Source: JBFMFH01 sp040752275 | Lineage (GTDB): Bacteria > Acidobacteriota > Vicinamibacteria > Vicinamibacterales > JAKQTR01 | Direction: 5' to 3' | NCBI GenBank assembly: GCA_040752275.1 | Contig: JBFMFH010000051.1 | Location: 42,372-106,371, forward strand | Length of the DNA: 64,000 bases | Shown: one piece after another, positions 19,656 through 27,094 of the stretch | Position numbering within the stretch: the first letter of the stretch is position 1 | How the letters are laid out: each line of letters opens with the position of its first letter | Translations under genes and position numbers: made by a program | Notes under the pieces: generated by a model | Database searches by the model: none | Told to the model about the DNA's origin: nothing | What the model saw: only the letters and a program-made list of their open reading frames with translations

Positions 19656-20282
19656 TCAGTCCAGGCGGGTCAACACGCCGACCGGGCACTGAACGCCCGT
19701 GCCGCCCAGGCCGCAGTAGCCGCCGGGGTTCTTGTGGAGGTACTGCTGGTGGTACTCCTCCGCGTAGTAGAAGGGCCCGGCTGAGGCGATCTCCGTCGTG
19801 ATTGGACCGTAGTCCGCCTCGGTCAACTTCGTCTGGAACGCGTCGCGGGAGGCCTCGGCCGCGGCGCGCTGCGCGTCCGACAACGTGTAGATGACCGACC
19901 GGTACTGCGTGCCGATGTCGTTGCCCTGCCGCATACCCTGCGTCGGGTCGTGGTTCTCCCAGAAGATGCGAAGCACCTCGCCGTAGCTGATCGCGGACGG
20001 ATCGAACACCACGAGCACGACCTCGGCATGACCCGTCAGGCCGGTACAGACTTCCTCGTAGGTCGGGTTCAGCGTGTAGCCGCCCGAGTACCCGACGGCG
20101 GTCGAGTGGACGCCCTTCGTTTGCCAGAACTTCCGCTCGGCTCCCCAGAAGCAGCCCATACCGAAGACCGCGCGCTCGAATCCCTCGAATGGCCCATCGA
20201 GGGGCGTGCCCAGCACCGCGTGCTTCGTGGGCACCGCCATTCGAGTCTCGCGCCCGCGCAGGGCCTCTCCGGGCTCGACCAT
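19656..20282 (-). CDS. msrA: Peptide-methionine (S)-S-oxide reductase MsrA
   Basis: The enzyme reduces methionine-S-sulfoxide in proteins. The active-site motif GMGCFWGAE places the catalytic cysteine at residue 44 of this 208-residue version. The conserved YSGGYTLNPTYEEVC, GHAEVV and ENHDPTQGMRQGND motifs follow. The C-terminus GYCGLGGTGVQC holds the two resolving cysteines. The ATG at 20282 is chosen because GAGGAC lies a short distance upstream and it begins just before the conserved region; a longer frame starts at 20372. No msrB or thioredoxin gene is adjacent. Confidence 0.93.
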   Translation of the reverse strand: MVEPGEALRGRETRMAVPTKHAVLGTPLDGPFEGFERAVFGMGCFWGAERKFWQTKGVHSTAVGYSGGYTLNPTYEEVCTGLTGHAEVVLVVFDPSAISYGEVLRIFWENHDPTQGMRQGNDIGTQYRSVIYTLSDAQRAAAEASRDAFQTKLTEADYGPITTEIASAGPFYYAEEYHQQYLHKNPGGYCGLGGTGVQCPVGVLTRLD

Positions 20283-20509
20283 CTGCGTCTTGCGTCCTCT
20301 GTCGAACACGTCTGAACCTCCATGCTGTATGACGTCGTGCCCGCACGTGAGGATGCCGACGGGCGGGGTCACCAGCGAACGTGAGCGGGGCCGAGCGGTG
20401 AGAGGCTGAAGCTACGGCCCGGAGGCTGGCGGGGTTACCAGCGAGAAGCATCCGCGGTCAGGTCGGGATCCGCGGTGCGAGTCCCTCGAACAAGGTGGAC
20501 CCGGGACTG

Positions 20510-20515
20510 CTACAA
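20510..20515 (+). promoter_or_regulatory. -10 element of a probable leaderless transcript
   Basis: TACAAT lies 11 bases before the ATG of the zinc-ribbon/TonB gene. No good -35 and no Shine-Dalgarno sequence are visible, so a transcript starting at or near the start codon is inferred. Confidence 0.45.
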
Positions 20516-20526
20516 TCCCTCCCACC

Positions 20527-21357
20527 ATGACCTGCCCTCGCTGTGGCGCGGCGGTTGCCGGCACCCAGTCGAACTGCCCGACCTGCGGAATGTGGCTCTC
20601 GCAGGCGTTGCCGGAACCAACTGACGTTGCTGGACGGCCGCTCTGGCAGTCTCCTGCGGTGCTGGCTACCGTTGTCGTGTGTGTCTTGGCCGTGGGCCTG
20701 GCAATCTACTTCACGCTGTCCGGGAAGACAGGGGATCGGGCCACCGCCACAGGTGGTGCGGTCAACATCGACACCAGCGCGCTGCAACCTGTACAGCCTC
20801 CGGCGGAGCCGCCGCCGGTTGCGAGTGACGTCCCGCAGACCGGTCTGCCTGGGCCCGCATCCACGATTCCCGAACCAGCGTCGACGATTCCCGGTCCGGC
20901 GTCGACCGTTCCCGCATCATCGTCAGGGGACAGACAGCAGAGACCAGCCAATCCGGCGGCCGCGCCCGAGAGGCCTGCCCCCGTGCCGCCTTCCGTTGAG
21001 CGCCCGGTCCAGACGCCGGAGCCGCCCGTGGTCGTGCCGCGTGTACCACCTCCGCCGGCGGCTCCGGCGAAGCCGTACCGTCTCGGCGGTGGCATCGTGC
21101 CGCCCAGGCCGATCCACCAGACCGAGCCCGTGTATCCCAAGGTGGCTCAAGCCGGCCGCGTTCAAGGGGCGGTGACGCTCGAGGTCACGATCTCTCAGGA
21201 GGGCGATGTCACCGATCCCAGGGTGCTGAAGAGCATCCCGCTCCTCGACGAAGCGGCGATCGACGCGGTGAAGCAGTGGAAGTACACCCCGGCCACGTTG
21301 AATGGCGCGCCGGTGCCGGTCATCATGACGGTGATTGTGACGTTCAGCCTGCGGTGA
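20527..21357 (+). CDS. Zinc-ribbon, single-span membrane protein with TonB C-terminal domain
   Basis: This 276-residue protein has an unusual order. A cytoplasmic zinc ribbon is formed by CPRC (3-6) and CPTC (17-20). One transmembrane helix follows (about 42-62). Next comes a long Pro/Ala/Thr/Ser-rich periplasmic spacer (65-185) containing three repeats of the type STIPEPA/STIPGPA. A TonB C-terminal domain closes it, with PVYPKVAQAGRVQGAV, LKSIPLLDEAAIDAV and QWKYTPATLNG. TonB domains contact outer-membrane receptors. The zinc ribbon might sense or couple something in the cytoplasm, but that is inference. No exbB/exbD is present. The TonB domain closely resembles the two in the M56 protein at 53131-56004. 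Confidence 0.85.
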   Translation: MTCPRCGAAVAGTQSNCPTCGMWLSQALPEPTDVAGRPLWQSPAVLATVVVCVLAVGLAIYFTLSGKTGDRATATGGAVNIDTSALQPVQPPAEPPPVASDVPQTGLPGPASTIPEPASTIPGPASTVPASSSGDRQQRPANPAAAPERPAPVPPSVERPVQTPEPPVVVPRVPPPPAAPAKPYRLGGGIVPPRPIHQTEPVYPKVAQAGRVQGAVTLEVTISQEGDVTDPRVLKSIPLLDEAAIDAVKQWKYTPATLNGAPVPVIMTVIVTFSLR

Positions 21358-21696
21358 TGACGGACCACCCGGCCTACTGGGCGATGGCCCTCGGCGCGTT
21401 CCTCAGGACTGCCGACGCCGTGCGGGTCGAGCGCATCCGTCTGGCCGGGATTGCGGCCGGCCGTGAGGGCCGGCGGATCGCCAACACTGCGCTCGGGGCC
21501 GAAGCCAACTTGACGGCTCGTCGTTACACGTATATTCCTCCTCCTGCGGCTGCCAGAGGGCACCCGCACGCGCGCCATCCCGACCCCTTGCTCGTGAACC
21601 CCAGTTGCCCAACGCCCCGCCCCAGTTCGCCCCCGAATGCACCTCCGCTCTTGTCCCGCGCTCATCCGTGATCCTCGATCTTGCGCCCGTTTCCGG

Positions 21697-21728
21697 CGAA
21701 TCCCGAATCCCGATTCCCGAATCCCGAC
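21697..21728 (+). repeat. Heptanucleotide tandem repeat, CCCGAAT family, copy 1
   Basis: Four to five consecutive units (cgaatcc, cgaatcc, cgattcc, cgaatcc) are readable, with one unit altered. Confidence 0.85.
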
Positions 21729-21811
21729 GGATCACACCTTCGTCCACTCCGGCCGCAGGCCGCGGCCCCACTCACCCCGGGTCTTGCCCCGCTCTTGACT
21801 GGGGTTCAGCG

Positions 21812-21817
21812 TATGAT
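21812..21817 (+). promoter_or_regulatory. -10 element six bases before a start codon
   Basis: TATGAT ends six bases before the ATG at 21824. No ribosome binding site is present in the gap, so the mRNA is probably leaderless. A TTGACT at 21795-21800 is too close (11 bases) to be a normal -35. Confidence 0.35.
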
Positions 21818-21823
21818 CGACGC

Positions 21824-22120
21824 ATGGCAGACGAAGCACCGAAGAGCGCGTACGAGCTGGCGATGGAACGGCTGCGGAAGAAGGACGCCGAGGACGGCGT
21901 CGAGCCAATTATCCTGACCGAGGAGCAGCGCGCGGCGATTGCCGAGGCGCGGAACTTCTATGAAGCGAAACTGGCCGAGCGCGAAGTGCTCTACCAGTCG
22001 GCCGTGGTGCGGACCATGGAGCCAGAGGCCCGGGAGGCCCTCGAACAGGAATACCGGCGCGACCGGGATCGGCTCAACTCGGAGAGGGACGCGAAGATAC
22101 AGAAGATCCGGCAGGGATAG
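21824..22120 (+). CDS. Small charged helical protein of unknown function
   Basis: This 98-residue soluble protein is rich in Glu, Arg, Lys and Ala. The sequence (KSAYELAMERLRKKDAED, EEQRAAIAEARNFYEAKLAE, EALEQEYRRDRDRLNSERD) predicts nearly continuous helix with coiled-coil character. There is no signal peptide, cysteine or catalytic motif. I recall similar short proteins in other Acidobacteriota, but none with a known function to my knowledge. It is probably monocistronic: a -10-like TATGAT lies directly upstream, and an inverted pair of repeats that could end transcription lies directly downstream. Confidence 0.8.
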   Translation: MADEAPKSAYELAMERLRKKDAEDGVEPIILTEEQRAAIAEARNFYEAKLAEREVLYQSAVVRTMEPEAREALEQEYRRDRDRLNSERDAKIQKIRQG

Positions 22121-22129
22121 AGATCTGCC

Positions 22130-22246
22130 GGGATTCGGGAGTCGGGAGTCGGGATTCGCAAGACTCTCGATCCCGGCCCGTCGGACGCCTTTGGCGACGT
22201 TCGGGACTCAGCGTCAGTTCCCCGAATCCCGAATCCCGAATCCCGG
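22130..22246. repeat. Inverted pair of heptanucleotide arrays between convergent genes
   Basis: Four units (gggattc, gggagtc, gggagtc, gggattc) at 22130-22157 face three cccgaat units plus cccgg at 22221-22246. The two arrays are reverse complements and could fold into a long stem with a loop of about 63 bases. The position between two converging genes fits a bidirectional transcription barrier. No U-tract is present, so the termination function is an inference. Confidence 0.75.
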
Positions 22247-22251
22247 CTCAA

Positions 22252-25200
22252 CTACCGCTTCTCGTACGCCGGCCGCGCAGGCTTCGTCGCCGGCCTCTCC
22301 TTCAGCAGCCGCTGCACCTCCTGGATCGCCCGCTCGAGTTGCGGGTCGGTCCCCTTGGCCAATTGCGTCGGATCGTCTTCGACCTCGATGTCGGGCTCAA
22401 CGCCGTGGCCCTCGGCAAACCACTTCCCGCGCACGTCATACATGCGGAAGGTGGGCACCGTCAGGCCGCCCCCGTCGACGATGCCCGGTGCGCCGCTCAC
22501 GCCAATCAGCCCGCCCCATGTGCGCTTGCCGACCAGCGGGCCGAGCTTCGCCTCGCGGAAGTAGAACGGGAAGGCATCGCCGCCCGACCCGCTCCAGCCG
22601 TTGATGAGCATCGCCTTCGGACCAGCATGGGCAACCGGCGGCCACTGCCAGTCTTCACCGGCCCGCACGGCCCAGTACGCCAACATCGGCCGGTTGAGGA
22701 GCTCGATGAACCGATCCGGAATCTGCCCGCCGCTGTTGAAGCGCTCGTCGATGATCAGACCGTCCTTGCGGAACTGCGCCATGAACTGGCGGACGAGCTC
22801 GCTCTGCGCGCCGACCCCGGTGCTCTGCACGTAGATGTACCCGATCTTCCCACCGGTCGCTTCATCCACGCGCCTGCGCCGAGCCTCGATCCACTCGCGG
22901 AACCGAAGCTCCGTCTCATCGTCGATCGTCTTGACGAGTACCTGCCGCGCGCCGGCCGCCGTAGGCTTCGCGTTGACGGTCAGCGACACGGTCGCGTTGG
23001 CCAGGCCCTGGAACGCCGCCCAGGGGTCCTTGCTTGCGTCGAGCGGCATGCCGTTGACCGCGAGGACATACTCGCCTTCCTTCACGCCGAGGCCGGGCTC
23101 GGCGAGCGGCGACCGGACGTCGACGTCCCACGGCCCGCCGCGGACGATGTGCTTGACGCGGTAGGCCCCATCGGCCAGCTCCCAGTCGACCCCGAGCATG
23201 CCCACGCCCCGCGCCGCGGTACGTTCCGTGTCGCCGCCTCCCCGGTACGAGTGCGACGCGTTCAGCTCGGCGATGAACTCGCCCAGCACGAAGTTCACGT
23301 CCCACCTGGTGACGGCGCCGTCCAGGATCTTCGCGTACTTGTCACGGATGGCCGCCCAATTGACGCCGTGCATGTTGGCGTCGTAGAAGTAGTCGCGTTC
23401 GAAGCGGTACGCATCCGCAAACATCTGCTTCCACTCGGCGCGCGGGTCGACGACCGACTCCATCTCGCCCGTGCGCATCGGCTTGTCCATCTTCTGCCCG
23501 GACTTCAGTTCGACGATGGCAAACCGCCGGTTGCTCGTGACAAGCAGCTTGTTTCCGTCCGACGACAGCTCGAACCCCTGCGCATCGTCAAGGACTGTCT
23601 TCTCCTCACGCTCGGCGAGGTCGAAGTAGACGATGGGCCGCTTCTCGTCGCCGGATCCGGACCGCGGCAGGCGGCGGTAGATGACCTTGCCCTTTGCCGC
23701 GAAGAGATCGGTGTAGTTGCCGGCCTTCGGCGGCAGGATGATGGCGCGCGACTCGAAGCCCTCGAGATCGATCTCGACGGGTTTCGGCCCTTCGTCCTTC
23801 TTCGGTTCCTCCTTCTTGGCCGCATCCGCGGCCTGCGAGGCGCCCGCCTTCGCGGGATCGGCAGCCGCGGGCTTCGCCTCGGCCTTGTCCTTCGCCTCAT
23901 CCTTCTTCGGCTCCTCGACGTCGTTCTTCGGGGCGAGTGGCGATGGCGTATCGGCCTTCAAGGGCACGGCCACGATTTGCGTCGAGTTCGGGTAGGTCCA
24001 GCCGTTGTCGAAATCTCCGTACACCGGCTCGAAGTTGCGGTTCGACAAGTAGAACAGGTACTTGCCTTCCGGATCGAACACCGGCTGGGCGTCGCTGAAG
24101 TAGCCGCTCGTCACCTGCACCCGTTTCGCGGTCGTGGTGTCATACAGGAACACCACCTCCTGCGGACCCGACAGCGGATGGTTGAACGCCAGCCATCGCG
24201 AGTCAGCCGACCACGCGGGTCTGAACGCCTCGAGTGCACCGTGTCCCATCCACACCGGGCTGCTGCTGACCTCGGTCAGCTGACCGGTCGCGACGTCGGC
24301 AATCCTCACGCGCAGCCTCTCGTCGATGAACGCGACCTTCTTCGAATCCGGCGACCAATGCGGCCGGTACCTATACCCGGGACCGAGCTTCGTCAGCGTG
24401 CGCTCGGTGCCGGACCCGTCAGCCGGCCGCATCGTGAGCTCGTACTCCCCGGAACGGTCGCTCCAGTACGCGAGGGTCTTCCCGTCAGGCGACCACGACG
24501 GGTACCGCTCGGCGACGCCGGAGCTGCGCGAGAGGTTCAGCACCGGACCATTCTCGGCCGGCACGGTAAACAGATCGCCGCGAGCCTGAAAGACGCCGCG
24601 CTTGCCCGTGGGAGAGATGGAAGCAGCGGTCACGAGTGCATCCACCTTCACGGCCTTCGGCTTGACCGTGATCTCATCTGTGACGACCTTGGCCGGCACC
24701 TCGGACAACTTCTCGCCCGCGAATGCGAGGCGGTACAGCTTCCCGCCGGCCTGGAACACGATGTCGTCCGGTCCGGCTGCAGGGAAAGTGATATCGATGT
24801 CGGTGAAGGTCGTCACCTGCCGCGGCGCCGCGCCCGGCTTGTCGATGGCCCAGATGTTGTAACGTCCGGATGGAGCACGATCGGACAGGAAGTACATCGA
24901 CGCGCCATGCCACATCGGATGCGCGTCGTTCGCGTCGTGCTTCGTTACGTTGACGGACGCCATGGTCTTTAGGTCGAAGGTCCAGATATCGGGCGCCCAG
25001 CCGCCGCGGTATCGCTTCCACGTGCGGAAGTCGCGCGACTGGGGCATGTAGGCCAGCGACTGCCCGTCAGCCGAATACGCCGCGAACTCGCCGTAGGGAA
25101 TCGGGAGCTTCGCCGGCAGCCCGCCGGTGACCGGAACGGTGTAGAACTGGCTGTAGCGCTGCCGGCCACTCTCGCGGCTCGACACGAACAGAACCCGCTT

Positions 25201-25563
25201 GCCGTCCGGTGTCCAGTCGATGACCCGATCGTCCGTCGGGTGGTGGGTCAGGCGAACCGGCTCTCCACCCATGCTCGGCACGACGTAGACATCCGTGTTG
25301 CCGTCGTAGTTGGCGCTGTAGGCGATTCTGGACCCGTCAGGCGAGAAGCGCGGGAAACTCTCCTCGCCCGCCGGCGAACTGAGACGCATGGCCACGCCAC
25401 CAGCCTTGGGGACGGTCCAGACATCCCCGGCGTAGACGAACGCAATCTGGGACGCAGAGACGTCAGGGTACCGGAACATCCGCGCATCGACCTGGGCGGC
25501 GGCAGGCGCCGCGATCACGGCCGGGATGGCGGCCGACATGACGATTCGCCAAACCAGTTTCAT
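22252..25563 (-). CDS. Tricorn-type protease (S41 family) with beta-propellers and PDZ domain
   Basis: This large protease (1103 residues from the ATG at 25563) has a signal peptide ending near PAAAQ, so it acts in the periplasm, unlike archaeal tricorn. Two beta-propeller blocks contain PD40 motifs (RFSPDGSRIAYS, SWSPDGKTLAYW). A Lys/Glu/Ala-rich linker sits near residues 545-590. A tricorn core helical domain, a PDZ-like domain (about 800-890) and the S41 catalytic domain follow. The nucleophile is Ser993 in WSGSGGDAF. It probably cuts long peptides into short ones for the S9, S46 and M24 peptidases. The ATG at 25563 is favoured over 25575 because GGAGAA lies eight bases before it. Confidence 0.92.
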   Translation of the reverse strand: MKLVWRIVMSAAIPAVIAAPAAAQVDARMFRYPDVSASQIAFVYAGDVWTVPKAGGVAMRLSSPAGEESFPRFSPDGSRIAYSANYDGNTDVYVVPSMGGEPVRLTHHPTDDRVIDWTPDGKRVLFVSSRESGRQRYSQFYTVPVTGGLPAKLPIPYGEFAAYSADGQSLAYMPQSRDFRTWKRYRGGWAPDIWTFDLKTMASVNVTKHDANDAHPMWHGASMYFLSDRAPSGRYNIWAIDKPGAAPRQVTTFTDIDITFPAAGPDDIVFQAGGKLYRLAFAGEKLSEVPAKVVTDEITVKPKAVKVDALVTAASISPTGKRGVFQARGDLFTVPAENGPVLNLSRSSGVAERYPSWSPDGKTLAYWSDRSGEYELTMRPADGSGTERTLTKLGPGYRYRPHWSPDSKKVAFIDERLRVRIADVATGQLTEVSSSPVWMGHGALEAFRPAWSADSRWLAFNHPLSGPQEVVFLYDTTTAKRVQVTSGYFSDAQPVFDPEGKYLFYLSNRNFEPVYGDFDNGWTYPNSTQIVAVPLKADTPSPLAPKNDVEEPKKDEAKDKAEAKPAAADPAKAGASQAADAAKKEEPKKDEGPKPVEIDLEGFESRAIILPPKAGNYTDLFAAKGKVIYRRLPRSGSGDEKRPIVYFDLAEREEKTVLDDAQGFELSSDGNKLLVTSNRRFAIVELKSGQKMDKPMRTGEMESVVDPRAEWKQMFADAYRFERDYFYDANMHGVNWAAIRDKYAKILDGAVTRWDVNFVLGEFIAELNASHSYRGGGDTERTAARGVGMLGVDWELADGAYRVKHIVRGGPWDVDVRSPLAEPGLGVKEGEYVLAVNGMPLDASKDPWAAFQGLANATVSLTVNAKPTAAGARQVLVKTIDDETELRFREWIEARRRRVDEATGGKIGYIYVQSTGVGAQSELVRQFMAQFRKDGLIIDERFNSGGQIPDRFIELLNRPMLAYWAVRAGEDWQWPPVAHAGPKAMLINGWSGSGGDAFPFYFREAKLGPLVGKRTWGGLIGVSGAPGIVDGGGLTVPTFRMYDVRGKWFAEGHGVEPDIEVEDDPTQLAKGTDPQLERAIQEVQRLLKERPATKPARPAYEKR

Positions 25564-25625
25564 GTGGTTCTCCATGTAGGACGTAGACTCATGATTCTAG
25601 AACATCGAGAGGATTGGGCATCGGT

Positions 25626-25674
25626 CCCGAATTCCGAATCCCGAACCCCGAATCCCGAATCCCGAATCCCGAAT
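25626..25674 (+). repeat. Heptanucleotide tandem repeat, CCCGAAT family, seven units
   Basis: Seven consecutive 7-mers are present: cccgaat, tccgaat, cccgaac, then cccgaat four times. The array lies between the divergent tricorn and NCS2 permease genes, directly upstream of a -10-like TATATT. It is the most regular array in the window. Confidence 0.95.
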
Positions 25675-25678
25675 CTTG

Positions 25679-25684
25679 TATATT
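25679..25684 (+). promoter_or_regulatory. -10 element of a probable leaderless transcript (permease)
   Basis: TATATT ends seven bases before the ATG at 25692. There is no Shine-Dalgarno sequence, and the -35 position falls inside the heptanucleotide array. Confidence 0.4.
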
Positions 25685-25691
25685 GACGCCT

Positions 25692-27065
25692 ATGCTCCAG
25701 CGAATGTTCGATATTGCCCGGCGCGGATCGACGGTGCGCCGAGAAGTCCTGGGCGGCGTCACCACCTTCGTGACAATGGCCTACATCATCGTGGTGAACC
25801 CGGCGATCCTCAGCGCCGCCGGGCTGCCTATCGGACCCAGCACGACCGCCACCATCCTGACGGCGGCCTTTGGGTCGCTTCTGATGGGGCTCTACGCCAA
25901 CCGCCCCATCGCGGTCGCGCCTTACATGGGCGAGAATGCGTTCATCGCCTTCGGGCTGATGGCGCTCGGGGCCACATGGGAACAGCGGCTCGGGTCGGTC
26001 TTCGTGGCCGGAGTGGTCTTCCTGCTGTTGACCATCTTTCAGGTGCGGTCGAAACTGGCCAACGCAATCTCACCCAGCCTGAAGTACAGCTTCGCCGTCG
26101 GCATCGGGCTGTTCCTGGCGTACATCGGGTTGTACGAGACCGGCATCGTGACGAGCGGGGCAGCGGGCATGTCCCCGGAGGCGCTGCTGGTTCCCGGCCA
26201 GGGACTGCTTCGGGCCCCCGACGTCCCGGTGAGGATCGGAGCATTTCGCGACCCGCAGGTGCTCTTGGCCATTGGCGGGTTCCTCCTGATGGCCCTGCTC
26301 CTGATGCGGAAGGTCCCTGGGGCGATCCTGCTGGGCATCGCCGTGACAGCCGTCGCAGGCTACGCGATGGGCTTCACACAGGCCCCGGCGGCCCTGATGG
26401 CCGTCCCCTTCAGCGGCGACTATTCGCTGGCGCCACTGGCGTTCGAGCTCGACGTGCCGGGCGTCTTGCGGATCAGCTTCCTGCCGGTACTGCTCACACT
26501 CGTCCTGATGTCGTTCCTCGACACGCTGGGCACGCTGGTGGGCGTTGGTGCCGCGGGCGGCATGCTCGACAAGGACGGCAACTTCCCCCAGGTCGAGCGG
26601 CCGATGATGGTCGACGCCCTCTCGTGCGTGTTCGCGTCCCTCGTGGGTACGTCGACGAGCGGAGCGTACATCGAATCGGCCACCGGCATTCGCGAGGGCG
26701 CACGGACGGGACTGGCGGCCGTCGTCACGGCCCTGCTGTTCCTCTCCACACTGCTGTTCGTGCCGCTGGTCGCGCCGCTCCAGCAGTCGCGCTACGCGTA
26801 CGGCCCGGCGCTCGTGGCCGTCGGAATGCTGATGGTCGGTGCCATGCGCAAGATCGACTTCGACGACCTGACCGAGGCGCTCCCGGCCTTTGCGTGCATC
26901 GCGCTGATGGTCTTCACCTACAACATCGCCAACGGACTCACGGCTGGTCTCGTACTCTACCCGGTCGCGAAGATTGCCGCGGGCCGTACGAACGAGCTGA
27001 ACTGGGGACACAACGTGCTCGCGCTGCTGTGTCTCACCTACTTCGTGTTCGGGCTACCGCATTAG
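25692..27065 (+). CDS. NCS2 family purine permease (AzgA/PbuG-like)
   Basis: This 457-residue inner-membrane protein has about 12-14 hydrophobic segments. It has the family features GGVTTFVTMAYIIVVNP at the N-terminus, VAPYMGENAFIAF, SFLDTLGTLVGVG and VGTSTSGAYIESATGI. These match the AzgA-like branch (guanine/hypoxanthine/adenine, proton-coupled uptake). The exact base is not predictable. The frame is open back to 25614, but those codons are the CCCGAAT repeat and encode a repetitive RIPNPES peptide. The true start is therefore taken as the ATG at 25692. Confidence 0.9.
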   Translation: MLQRMFDIARRGSTVRREVLGGVTTFVTMAYIIVVNPAILSAAGLPIGPSTTATILTAAFGSLLMGLYANRPIAVAPYMGENAFIAFGLMALGATWEQRLGSVFVAGVVFLLLTIFQVRSKLANAISPSLKYSFAVGIGLFLAYIGLYETGIVTSGAAGMSPEALLVPGQGLLRAPDVPVRIGAFRDPQVLLAIGGFLLMALLLMRKVPGAILLGIAVTAVAGYAMGFTQAPAALMAVPFSGDYSLAPLAFELDVPGVLRISFLPVLLTLVLMSFLDTLGTLVGVGAAGGMLDKDGNFPQVERPMMVDALSCVFASLVGTSTSGAYIESATGIREGARTGLAAVVTALLFLSTLLFVPLVAPLQQSRYAYGPALVAVGMLMVGAMRKIDFDDLTEALPAFACIALMVFTYNIANGLTAGLVLYPVAKIAAGRTNELNWGHNVLALLCLTYFVFGLPH

Positions 27066-27094
27066 CTCAGGGCTAGCCGCCACAGTCGAACCAC

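Larger units (their letters stand above)
21358..21823. other. Intergenic gap with CCCGAAT-type repeat and a -10 element
   Basis: No gene is supported in this 466-base gap. A heptanucleotide array (gaatccc/gattccc units) lies at 21697-21728. TATGAT at 21812-21817 is a candidate -10 only six bases from the next ATG. The rest shows no recognisable element. Confidence 0.5.

Noticed and set aside
25614..25691. Repetitive RIPNPES N-terminus of the purine permease
   Set aside because: These codons are the CCCGAAT array, and a -10 element lies downstream of them, so the frame is open only by chance.
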